In this document: piece after piece, positions 53,964 to 62,498 of the stretch
Layout: every line of letters begins with the position of its first letter
Position numbering within the stretch: position 1 is the stretch's first letter
Notes under the pieces: generated by a model
What the model saw: the letters and a program-made list of their open reading frames with translations, nothing else
What the model was told of the DNA's origin: nothing
Databases searched by the model: none
NCBI RefSeq assembly: GCF_900110835.1
Contig: NZ_FOJG01000001.1
Location: 3,813,499 to 3,877,498, forward strand
Origin: Chitinophaga arvensicola
GTDB lineage: Bacteria; Bacteroidota; Bacteroidia; Chitinophagales; Chitinophagaceae
Length of the DNA: 64,000 nucleotides
Direction of reading: 5' to 3'
Made by a program: the position numbers and the translations under genes

Positions 53964-55166
53964 ATGGACAGACAACAGATATTATACTTGCTGGAGCTGC
54001 ATTGCGAAGGAAAGCTGAGCGCCGTACAAAGCCGGGAACTATCGGCACTGTTGCGGGATACGCCCGAAGACGAGCTGCTGGAAGTGCTTTCCGAACTAAC
54101 GGAGCAACAGGCGGCCACGCCTTATGAAATTACGTTAGATGCTTTGCAGCCGGCGATTTACCGCGTGCTGCAAACCGACAAATCGCAGGAAGCAGTAACG
54201 GAAGAAGCGCCGGGTTCACGGAAAACGCTGCTACGTCCGCTGCTCCGCTGGAGCTGGGCCGCTGCGGTACTGGCATTGATTGCTATTGCAGGCTGGTGGT
54301 GGCAGCAGCAACACCGCAAGGTGAATACTCCGGTGGTGGCTTTAAATGATATTGCGCCGGGCAGATCCGGTGCTGTGTTAACACTGGCCAACGGACAGCA
54401 ACTGGTGCTGGACAGTTTGAGGCAGGGCGTCATTGCTACCCAACAGGGCACAACGCTCCTGTTAAAGGAAGGACAACTGGCGTATGAGGGTGCGGGTGCC
54501 CCGGAGGGAGATGTTGCCTGGAATGTGCTCACCACGCCCGCCGGAAGACAGTTTAATATAGTGCTGCCGGATGGTACCAGGGTTTGGCTGAATGCCGCCT
54601 CTTCTATCCGTTATCCCGCCGTATTCAATGGCAGGGAAAGAGAGGTAACCGTAAATGGGGAAGCCTATTTCGAAGTAGCCGCCAATGCGCAACAACCTTT
54701 CCGGGTAAACGTAAACGACCGGATGAAGGTAGCGGTACTGGGAACCGCCTTTAATATCAGCAGTTATGTAGATGATCCCGATATCAGGGCCACGCTTTTG
54801 ACGGGAAGTGTACGGGTGAATGATCTTAAAGCCGGTAATACGGAAGGCGTATTACTGCAACCGGGACAGCAGGCGCAGCTGGATAACCATGCAGCGCTGC
54901 GGGTAGCCGGGAACGTGGCCACCGACCAGGTGATCGCCTGGAAGAACGGCTTCTTCGATTTTAATCAGAAAAGCCTGCGCCAGGTAGCCGGACAAATCGG
55001 ACGATGGTATGATGTGGAAGTGGTGTACGACAAAAATGTAAGGGACGTGGAATTATATGGAAAAATCAGTCGGGAAGTGAAATTGTCGGATATGCTGAAA
55101 CTGCTGGAAACAACGGGGCTACATTTCCGGCTGGAAGGAAACCGGCGCCTGCTCGTCTTACCATAA
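53964..55166 (+). CDS. FecR-type anti-sigma factor of Sus locus C
   Basis: The ATG at 53964 gives 400 residues (MDRQQILYLLELHCEGKLSA); a Met at 53934 is possible but adds only MIPPLPVILA. Cytoplasmic sigma-binding region about 1-90, one membrane helix about 95-115 (WAAAVLALIAIAGWWW), FecR domain about 185-290 (LPDGTRVWLNAASSIRYP, then VNGEAYFEVA and VAVLGTAFNISSY), and C-terminal DUF4974 (LRQVAGQIGRWYDVEVVYD). It has an extra segment of about 50 residues before the FecR domain compared with the two other FecR proteins here. Confidence 0.92.
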   Translation: MDRQQILYLLELHCEGKLSAVQSRELSALLRDTPEDELLEVLSELTEQQAATPYEITLDALQPAIYRVLQTDKSQEAVTEEAPGSRKTLLRPLLRWSWAAAVLALIAIAGWWWQQQHRKVNTPVVALNDIAPGRSGAVLTLANGQQLVLDSLRQGVIATQQGTTLLLKEGQLAYEGAGAPEGDVAWNVLTTPAGRQFNIVLPDGTRVWLNAASSIRYPAVFNGREREVTVNGEAYFEVAANAQQPFRVNVNDRMKVAVLGTAFNISSYVDDPDIRATLLTGSVRVNDLKAGNTEGVLLQPGQQAQLDNHAALRVAGNVATDQVIAWKNGFFDFNQKSLRQVAGQIGRWYDVEVVYDKNVRDVELYGKISREVKLSDMLKLLETTGLHFRLEGNRRLLVLP

Positions 55167-55213
55167 TTATCTATACATATGATATCGTAAAAATCAAAAA
55201 CGGTCCATGCCAT

Positions 55214-55247
55214 AAAAAAACCGCTGCAGATTCGCGGTCTGCAGCGG
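55214..55247 (-). terminator. Minus-strand intrinsic terminator between FecR and SusC of locus C
   Basis: A perfect 10-bp GC-rich stem (55221-55230 with 55238-55247) with a 7-base loop. The T-tract is on the minus strand only (seven A at 55214-55220 on plus). Both flanking genes run plus, so it does not end either of them; see findings. Confidence 0.65.
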
Positions 55248-55320
55248 CGTAATATGGTAGTGGTCAAGTAACAGAGATCTTGTCAGACTCAATTTTTATC
55301 AACCAAACCAAACGCAATTT

Positions 55321-58300
55321 ATGCAAAAAACTGCTCTTTTCAACCGGAGCGTTGCTGCTGCATGGGCTTCCTGCCTGAATGCCCGCAGCCACTTAATCGT
55401 GAAAGTGATGAAACTGAACTTTATCCTTCTTACCTGTTGCCTGCTGCAGGTGCATGCCGTGGTACTTTCCCAGAAGGTAACACTGGCCGTTAAGAATGTT
55501 CCTTTACAGGCTGTTTTCGACAGCATCGAAAAGCAAACCGGCTACACGGTTTTCAGCAGCATGGCCGTACTGAAAAGTGCGAAAAGGGTTACCGTGAGCG
55601 CCGTTGAAATGCCGCTGCCGGAATTCCTCGACCAGGTGCTGCAACACCAGGATTTGGATTATTTTATTACGAACAAAACGATCGGCATTTCCCCGAAAAC
55701 AGGCCATCTCCCCCCTGCAGAATATCCTGCTACCGAAGCTCCGGCCCCGGGCATAGAAGTGCATGGTAAACTCACGGATAAAAACGGCAAACCCGTCAGC
55801 CCGGCTACCGTGATGGTCAAAGGCCAGGGCATTGCCACTGTTACCCGGGAAAACGGTACCTACACCATTACTGCGCCGCCGGATGCTACGCTGGTTTTTT
55901 CCATGCTGGGATACAAAACCCAGGAAGTGAAGATTGCCGGCAGAACCCAGATGAATATAGTGATGGAAGAAGCCATCACACTGCTCAACAGCGTGGTATC
56001 CACCGGTATCGTAGAACGTAAGAAGGAAAGCTTTACCGGCGCTACCGTCACTGTTACCGGTGATGAGTTACGGCAGATCGGTAATCAGAATGTGATCCAG
56101 AGCCTCAAAACACTCGACCCTTCCATTATTGTGCTGCAGAACAACCAGCTGGGTTCCAATCCTAACCAGTTGCCTGCACTGGAGTTGCGCGGGAAGAGCA
56201 GTCTTACCCAGACCGAACTGCGCGACCGCTTTGGCGGAGATCCAAACCAGCCCCTGTTTATTCTCGATGGTTTTGAAAGTGACCTGCGCAGCATCGTAGA
56301 CCTGGATATTAACCGCGTAGCTTCGGTGACCATCCTGAAAGATGCGTCTTCCACGGCCTTATACGGTTCCCGTGCCGCCAACGGTGTGGTAGTAGTGAAA
56401 ACCAGGCAACCGGAACAAGGCAGCCTGCAGGTGAGCTATACTGCGGATTTCCGCCTGGACATGCCCGATCTGAATGATTATAACCTGATGAATGCAGAAG
56501 AGAAGCTCGAATTCGAAAGACTCTCCGGCCGCTATACGGATAAAAACTTAAATCTCTCTTACCTGTATCAGCCCTTATATGATACCATTTATAACATGCG
56601 TTTAAAAAGAGTACGCATGGGCGTGAACACCGACTGGATGGATATTCCCTTACGTACCGGTTTTACCAACGGGCATTCCGTGTACGCCTATGGTGGCGAT
56701 CAGCAGATGCGCTACGGCGTTGGGGTAAACTACAGAAAAGTGCAGGGCGTGATGAAAGGCTCCGGGAGGGAAACCTGGGGCGCCAATTTCGACCTGATGT
56801 ACAATCGGGGCAAACTGAGTATCAACAACAAATTATACATCAGCGGCTACTCCGCAGATGAATCACCTTATGGTGCGTTCTCCTTGTATTCCAGGGCCAA
56901 TCCCTATTATACGCCCTATGATGAAAACGGGAAAGTACTGCGCCTGCTCGAAGCAGGACCTGTAACACAACAGGTATCCGGTTTTGCAGATGTGCCCAAT
57001 CCGCTGTACAATGCAATGCTCAATAGCATGAATAATGAAAAGCAGCTGGACATCCAGAACAGCCTGCAGGCGATCCTGCGGTTTAACAAAGACTTACAGT
57101 TGCAGGGCGCTTTACAGCTGCGTAAAGGAAGCGATAAGATCGAACAGTTTACACCGCCGGAAAATACCACGTTTGATAACAGCAGCGTATACGAAAAAGG
57201 AAACTATACCCAGACGCGCACGGATAATTACAGCTACCAGGCCAATATCATGCTTACCTATGCGAAAGTATTGGCCGGTGTACATATCATCACCGCGAAT
57301 GTGCGGGGAGATATTGCACATTCCAAAGACGACGCCATCACCAATGTGGCAGTAGGTTTTCCGGCGGGCAGCAATGGCAATCCTTCTTTTGCTTTTAGCT
57401 ACCAGCCCAACAGCAAGCCTCAGTCCAATACAAATGTATACCGCAGAAGTAACCTGCTGGGTAGTGTGAACTATAGCTATGATAACCGCTACCTGCTCGA
57501 CTTTACCTATCGCGTGGATGGGTCTACCGCTTTTGGTTCAGCAAAAAAATACTCGCCCTTTGTATCACTGGGTATTGGCTGGAACATCTACCGGGAGCGT
57601 TTCTTTCGCTCTGATGTGATAGATGTGCTGCGGCTGCGGGGGAATATTGGCAGCACCGGTAACCAGAACTTTGGCAGTGTGGTGTCTACTTCCGTGTATG
57701 CGTATGATCGCAAAACCAGTTTACTGGGGCAAGGGTTGAACTTGTCCGCCTATGGCAACAGCAACCTGGAATGGCAGAAAACCATCAGTGCCAACGTGGG
57801 AATGGATCTCGTAATGTTTCACAACCGGTTAACTGCTACCGTGGATGCCTATCGGAAAAATACCGATCCGTTGATTGTTATCACCGATCTGCCTGCGTCT
57901 ACCGGTATTGTGGGATATGCCACCAACGCCGGCAGTATGCAGGTGAAAGGCCTGGAGGCCACTATCCGGTTCACCGCCATCAAACAAAAGAACAAAGGAT
58001 TATTGTGGAATACCGGCATTTTCGGCGCTATTGTGAGAAGTGAATACGGTGGACTGGGCAACAAATTAACCTCACTGAATGATAAACAACTGGCCAGTAA
58101 ATCGTTGGTACGTTACAGTGATGGCTACAGTCCGGATGATATCTGGGCGGTAAAATCAGTGGGTATTGATCCGGCCAATGGACGGGAGGTTTTTGTAAAG
58201 AAAGATGGTCAGTATACCTACACCTATGATCCGGCGGATGTAATGGTCGTGGGTAACAGTCGCCCTAAAGTGGAAGGCGTGTTCAGTAATAATTTCTCCT

Positions 58301-58725
58301 ATAAAAATTTCCTCCTGGGCATTTCCCTGCGCTACCAGTTTGGCGGCGATGTATTTAACGATGCGCTCTTTAATAAAGTAGAAAATATCGATGTCAACAG
58401 TATTGCCCTGAACCAGGATAAGCGTGCCTTTTATGACCGCTGGAAAAAGCCGGGAGATAACACCCGCTTTAAATCGATTTCCTTAACAGACAATACACCA
58501 ATGTCTTCCCGCTTTGTACAGGCGCTGGATGTGATCAGCGGGGAATCTGTCAGCCTGGGTTACCAGGTAAATGACGCTGCGTGGCTGAGAAGACTGCGGC
58601 TGAAAGGTTTCCGGTTTAATGTGTTCATGAACGATATCTTCCGGATCTCTTCTGTAAAAGCAGAGCGTGGCATTGATTATCCGTTCGCCAACACCATTTC
58701 TTCGAGTTTAAATATTTCCTTTTAA
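55321..58725 (+). CDS. SusC/RagA TonB-dependent transporter, locus C
   Basis: A 1134-residue transporter with an extended N-terminus (about 30 residues before the hydrophobic core KLNFILLTCCLLQVHAVVLS; an ATG at 55408 is an alternative start). STN signalling domain about 55-125 (VPLQAVFDSIEKQTGYTVF), carboxypeptidase-like domain about 140-215, plug with STGIVERKKESFTGATVTV, LFILDGFESDLRSI, then RVASVTILKDASSTALYGSRA, and barrel ending in Phe (SLNISF). Its STN domain suggests signalling to the FecR/sigma pair upstream. It is followed 5 bases later by SusD. Confidence 0.95.
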   Translation: MQKTALFNRSVAAAWASCLNARSHLIVKVMKLNFILLTCCLLQVHAVVLSQKVTLAVKNVPLQAVFDSIEKQTGYTVFSSMAVLKSAKRVTVSAVEMPLPEFLDQVLQHQDLDYFITNKTIGISPKTGHLPPAEYPATEAPAPGIEVHGKLTDKNGKPVSPATVMVKGQGIATVTRENGTYTITAPPDATLVFSMLGYKTQEVKIAGRTQMNIVMEEAITLLNSVVSTGIVERKKESFTGATVTVTGDELRQIGNQNVIQSLKTLDPSIIVLQNNQLGSNPNQLPALELRGKSSLTQTELRDRFGGDPNQPLFILDGFESDLRSIVDLDINRVASVTILKDASSTALYGSRAANGVVVVKTRQPEQGSLQVSYTADFRLDMPDLNDYNLMNAEEKLEFERLSGRYTDKNLNLSYLYQPLYDTIYNMRLKRVRMGVNTDWMDIPLRTGFTNGHSVYAYGGDQQMRYGVGVNYRKVQGVMKGSGRETWGANFDLMYNRGKLSINNKLYISGYSADESPYGAFSLYSRANPYYTPYDENGKVLRLLEAGPVTQQVSGFADVPNPLYNAMLNSMNNEKQLDIQNSLQAILRFNKDLQLQGALQLRKGSDKIEQFTPPENTTFDNSSVYEKGNYTQTRTDNYSYQANIMLTYAKVLAGVHIITANVRGDIAHSKDDAITNVAVGFPAGSNGNPSFAFSYQPNSKPQSNTNVYRRSNLLGSVNYSYDNRYLLDFTYRVDGSTAFGSAKKYSPFVSLGIGWNIYRERFFRSDVIDVLRLRGNIGSTGNQNFGSVVSTSVYAYDRKTSLLGQGLNLSAYGNSNLEWQKTISANVGMDLVMFHNRLTATVDAYRKNTDPLIVITDLPASTGIVGYATNAGSMQVKGLEATIRFTAIKQKNKGLLWNTGIFGAIVRSEYGGLGNKLTSLNDKQLASKSLVRYSDGYSPDDIWAVKSVGIDPANGREVFVKKDGQYTYTYDPADVMVVGNSRPKVEGVFSNNFSYKNFLLGISLRYQFGGDVFNDALFNKVENIDVNSIALNQDKRAFYDRWKKPGDNTRFKSISLTDNTPMSSRFVQALDVISGESVSLGYQVNDAAWLRRLRLKGFRFNVFMNDIFRISSVKAERGIDYPFANTISSSLNISF

Positions 58726-58730
58726 GATAA

Positions 58731-60158
58731 ATGCTGATGCAGATGAAAAATATAGCAATCGTTCTGATGATGAGTAGTATGCTGGCAGCCTCCTGTAACA
58801 AGTTTCTGGATGTTACGCCACGGGATCTTATACTGGAAGACCAGGTGTACAGCACAGAAGCGGGCATGACCAATGCGTTGAATGGTGTATACCTGGGTAT
58901 GACCTCCGATGCGTTGTATGGTGGCAGTCTTACGCTCAGTACCGTTGAGGTGATGGCACAGCGTTTTGATCTGACTACGTTCGGCCATTCCTGGAAAGAA
59001 ACGGGCGTGTTCAATTATAACAACGCCAATGTAAAATTTCTCTTTAACAATACCTGGACAGAAGGATATAAAAACATTCTCAATCTGAATGTTTTCCTGC
59101 AGAAAGTGCGGAACACCAATGGCGTGGTGAGCGCAGCGAATAAAGACCTGTTGATGGGAGAGGCCTTTGGTTTGCGGGCGATGATCCATTTTGACCTGCT
59201 GCGTTTATTCGGTCCCGTATATGCCACCAATTCTTCCGCAGTGGCCATTCCTTATTACACTGCGCCTTCGCCGGTGGGAAGTCAGCCGTTGGCGGCCAAT
59301 ACGGTTTTACAAAACGTATTGAACGACCTGGACTCGGCAGCAACACTGCTGAAAAATGATCCGCTGATTACCGCAGGACCCATGCAGGTAAGTGCCACAG
59401 ACGGCAATACTTTTTACCGCTACCGCAATGTGCATCTGAATTATTACGCCGTAAAGGCATTACAGGCCAGGGTACATTTGTACGCCGGGCATAAAGCAGA
59501 AGCCTATACGCTGGCAACAGGTGTGATCACGGATGCCACCAAATGGTTTCCATGGAGTATTCCTACCACTGTAGACGCCGTATTTTCATCGGAAGTACTG
59601 TTCGGACCGCAAAACCTGGACCTTTACCTGCAACAAAACCGCTACTATGCGAGTACGCTCTCTGCGGCCACCATTCTCGCTCCCGGCGATACCCGGCTGA
59701 GCGCCTCCTTCGATGGTAATCTGAATGATTACCGGTTCAAAGCCTGGTGGAAACGTCCTACCTCCGGTGGCAAAACTTTCTATACATTCTTTAAATACGA
59801 TGATCCCGGGAATACTACGGAACTGAATATTGCGCGGTATATGCAACCACTGATCCGCCTCACGGAAATGTATTACATCGCTGCAGAAACCGAAACAGAC
59901 CCGGTAAAGGCGCTGGTATGGCTGAACAAGGTGCGGTTTAACAGGGGCCTGGCCGATCTGCCGCCTACGGCAGACCTGCCGAAAAGCATCCGGAGCGAAT
60001 ATGTGCGGGAGTTCTTCGGCGAAGGGCAGCTGTTCTTTTACTACAAGAGAACAAATGCGGCATCGATTCCCAACAGTACCGCTCCTGCCGGAAACAGGGA
60101 TATGACGGATGCGCAGTACGTAGTGCCACTCCCGTTATCAGAAACACAAATCAGGTGA
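58731..60158 (+). CDS. SusD/RagB lipoprotein, locus C
   Basis: A 475-residue lipoprotein with lipobox MLAASC (Cys22; in-frame ATGs at 58737 and 58743 are alternative starts). FLDVTPRDLILEDQVYSTEA is a typical SusD N-terminus, followed by TPR-like helices (LLMGEAFGLRAMIHFDLLRL, YAVKALQARVHLYAGHKAEA), then IRLTEMYYIAAETE and SEYVREFFGEGQLFFYYKR near the C-terminus. It forms the substrate-binding lid of the SusC above. Confidence 0.94.
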   Translation: MLMQMKNIAIVLMMSSMLAASCNKFLDVTPRDLILEDQVYSTEAGMTNALNGVYLGMTSDALYGGSLTLSTVEVMAQRFDLTTFGHSWKETGVFNYNNANVKFLFNNTWTEGYKNILNLNVFLQKVRNTNGVVSAANKDLLMGEAFGLRAMIHFDLLRLFGPVYATNSSAVAIPYYTAPSPVGSQPLAANTVLQNVLNDLDSAATLLKNDPLITAGPMQVSATDGNTFYRYRNVHLNYYAVKALQARVHLYAGHKAEAYTLATGVITDATKWFPWSIPTTVDAVFSSEVLFGPQNLDLYLQQNRYYASTLSAATILAPGDTRLSASFDGNLNDYRFKAWWKRPTSGGKTFYTFFKYDDPGNTTELNIARYMQPLIRLTEMYYIAAETETDPVKALVWLNKVRFNRGLADLPPTADLPKSIRSEYVREFFGEGQLFFYYKRTNAASIPNSTAPAGNRDMTDAQYVVPLPLSETQIR

Positions 60159-60179
60159 TCATCTTCCAAAAAAAATGAC

Positions 60180-60950
60180 ATGAAAAAATTGATGATATAC
60201 GGAATGCTGGTGCTGGCGTTTACTTCCTGTAAGAAAAACGACATACCCGCCTATTCCGGTGAAAACAGCCTCTATTTTGCCCTGGCGGTAGATCCGCCAA
60301 CACCTAATACCAATGAGGTGCGCCGTGATAGCGCCACCGTTTCCTTTGGATTCAGTTTTGGCGCTACCGACAGCATACTTCGTATACCCGTAAAGGTAAC
60401 CGGCCTGCCGGTGCATGCCGCCAGAAATTACACCATCAGCGCAACGGGCGCCAATGGCGCAGTAGAAGGTACCCATTTTGATTTTGCGAAAAAAACGTTT
60501 ACGATACCGGCCGACAGCCTGTCGGATACGATTCCGCTTATTTTGCACCGCACTGCTGACCTGAAAACAAAAACAATGATGGTCACTATTACACTGGTGC
60601 CCAACGAAAATTTCGTCACTAAAATGCTTAGTGAAACGATCAGCGGTACCACACAGGTGCTCAGCCTGAATACCTTCCGGGTATTCTTTAATGATATCCT
60701 TTCGGAGCCGGAAACCTGGTCGGAATACTACGTAGGAAAATTTACGGTGAAGAAGTTTTATCTGATGGGGAAGGTATTAAACCTGGATCTGGACCGCTTC
60801 AGTGGTCCTGCTTTTTCCCAGATTACTTTCCAGGAACTCAATTATTATGGTATTGCCATGCAACGTTACCTGAACCGGATGAGAAGCGAAGGACATACCG
60901 TATACGAAGACGACGGAACGGAAATGGTGATGGGAATAGGTGTGCAATAA
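60180..60950 (+). CDS. DUF4843 lipoprotein
   Basis: A 256-residue lipoprotein with lipobox VLAFTSC (Cys17) followed by KKND. Beta-rich segments (ENSLYFALAVDPPTPNTNEV, then DSATVSFGFSFG, IPVKVTGLPVHAARNYTI, then GTHFDFAKKTFTIPADSLSD) match the DUF4843 family, which regularly follows SusD genes in Bacteroidota. Calx-beta-like repeats are a possible fold. It probably sits on the surface with the SusCD complex. It begins 21 bases after SusD. Confidence 0.82.
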   Translation: MKKLMIYGMLVLAFTSCKKNDIPAYSGENSLYFALAVDPPTPNTNEVRRDSATVSFGFSFGATDSILRIPVKVTGLPVHAARNYTISATGANGAVEGTHFDFAKKTFTIPADSLSDTIPLILHRTADLKTKTMMVTITLVPNENFVTKMLSETISGTTQVLSLNTFRVFFNDILSEPETWSEYYVGKFTVKKFYLMGKVLNLDLDRFSGPAFSQITFQELNYYGIAMQRYLNRMRSEGHTVYEDDGTEMVMGIGVQ

Positions 60951-60976
60951 GCATTGTTCAATCAAAAAAAAAACAC

Positions 60977-62479
60977 ATGATGATCAACAGATATTTTCTC
61001 TCTGCTTTCCTGCTAATACTGCTGGTAGCTGGTTGTACGAGAGATAACTCAGATAGTGGCTCGTCCATCAATGAAATTGCGATCGACAGCCTCAAACCCA
61101 CCTACCAGGTGTTGCAGGGCGCCGTGTTGCAGATACAGCCTGTATTGTCTTTTACCATGGATAATGGTAATGATACCAGTCGCTATGAATATGAATGGTT
61201 CGTAGCTTCCACCCGGAAAATTCCACTGGCCGGTACCCGTAATCTCAATATCACAGTGAATATCGCACCCGGTACCTACGATGTATACTTCCGGGTACGG
61301 GACCGTAAAAGCGATGTGCAATGGAGCAAAAAAACGCAGCTGATTGTACGCACTGCTATCTACGAAGGATGGATGGTATTGTGCGATGTAAACGGCACTG
61401 CCAGGCTCGACATGATCACAAAAAACGATACGGGTTACCGCGCTATCCATGATGTACTGCAGTTTACCGGTTCCCAGCTGAAACTCACCGGGGCGCCGGT
61501 AGATGTAGCCTGCTTTCCGTATTCTTTTGTACAATATGGCATTTATGTATCTGCTACCGGTACCGGCACTACGAAAATAGATCCGGAAACCTTTGGCTGG
61601 AAGCCTGAAATGTACCTGTCGTATGAAACGCTGATGAAAGATATTCCCGATAACTTCCTGGCCGACCGCATGATTGTGAAGGGATCGATGTTGTCCAGCT
61701 TCCTGTACAAAGACGGGAATGCGTATTACTACAGTGGTGTAAATGGTTTGCGTTACAGTTTGCCGGTAAATATTGTAGCAGGAGAAGTAAAGGAATTTAA
61801 AGTATCTCCCTATATCGTGAGCAGTCCGGCGGATTTTGCAGACTATGCACCTTCCGTGATGTATGATACAGAGAAGCGCCGCTTCCTGCAGCATGCCCCC
61901 AATAAAACCAATGTCAGTGCATTGCCGGTGGGTAAGTTATTCGACTACAACAATACCGGCATGGACCTGGTATACATGGCCAGTTCGCTGTATAACGGCT
62001 CCTTTTCGGGAGGGGAGATATTTGCGATCCTGAAAGAACCAGGTACCGGGAAATACCATCTCGGCAGATTTACGATTAATGCCTTCGGACAAAACTTTGT
62101 GCAGAACTACTGGGAAGATATCACCGCCACCGATTTTGATAAAGCAGCGCAGTTTGCCGTAAGTCCTGATTATGGGTATGTGTTTTACAATGTGGGCGGA
62201 AAACTGTATGAATATGACATCTTCACTAAAACATCCAAACTGATGCTGGATAAGGGCGCTGCTACGATTACCAATCTGAAATTCCAGCGCTTCCTGAATG
62301 TATTCACCGGTACCACCAGCAAATATAAGAACAAGCTGGTAGTGGGCAGTTACGACGGTACCGGCAACGGCACCTTTGAAATTTACAGCGTGCCACCGGT
62401 AAACGGAAGCCTGAAATTAGAAGAAAGCTACACCGGGTTCGGTAAAATAAAAAGTATCGCCTACCGGGAAAGAAATTAA
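60977..62479 (+). CDS. PKD-like family lipoprotein
   Basis: A 500-residue lipoprotein with lipobox LLVAGC (Cys20). Residues about 30-125 look like a PKD/Ig beta sandwich (YEYEWFVASTRKIPLAGTRN, then GTYDVYFRVRDRKSDVQWSK), matching the PKD-like family that recurs after DUF4843 genes. The remaining 370 residues have repeated beta strands compatible with a propeller (YEGWMVLCDVNGTARLDMI, DYGYVFYNVGGKLYEYDIF). It is co-transcribed with its neighbours (26-base and 19-base gaps). Function unknown; ligand capture on the surface is likely. Confidence 0.78.
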   Translation: MMINRYFLSAFLLILLVAGCTRDNSDSGSSINEIAIDSLKPTYQVLQGAVLQIQPVLSFTMDNGNDTSRYEYEWFVASTRKIPLAGTRNLNITVNIAPGTYDVYFRVRDRKSDVQWSKKTQLIVRTAIYEGWMVLCDVNGTARLDMITKNDTGYRAIHDVLQFTGSQLKLTGAPVDVACFPYSFVQYGIYVSATGTGTTKIDPETFGWKPEMYLSYETLMKDIPDNFLADRMIVKGSMLSSFLYKDGNAYYYSGVNGLRYSLPVNIVAGEVKEFKVSPYIVSSPADFADYAPSVMYDTEKRRFLQHAPNKTNVSALPVGKLFDYNNTGMDLVYMASSLYNGSFSGGEIFAILKEPGTGKYHLGRFTINAFGQNFVQNYWEDITATDFDKAAQFAVSPDYGYVFYNVGGKLYEYDIFTKTSKLMLDKGAATITNLKFQRFLNVFTGTTSKYKNKLVVGSYDGTGNGTFEIYSVPPVNGSLKLEESYTGFGKIKSIAYRERN

Positions 62480-62498
62480 TACTTAAAGCCAAACCATC

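Noticed and set aside
61049..61894. A 281-codon open frame on minus opposite the PKD-like lipoprotein gene.
   Set aside because: Antisense shadow; the plus-strand lipoprotein has a lipobox and correct operon spacing.
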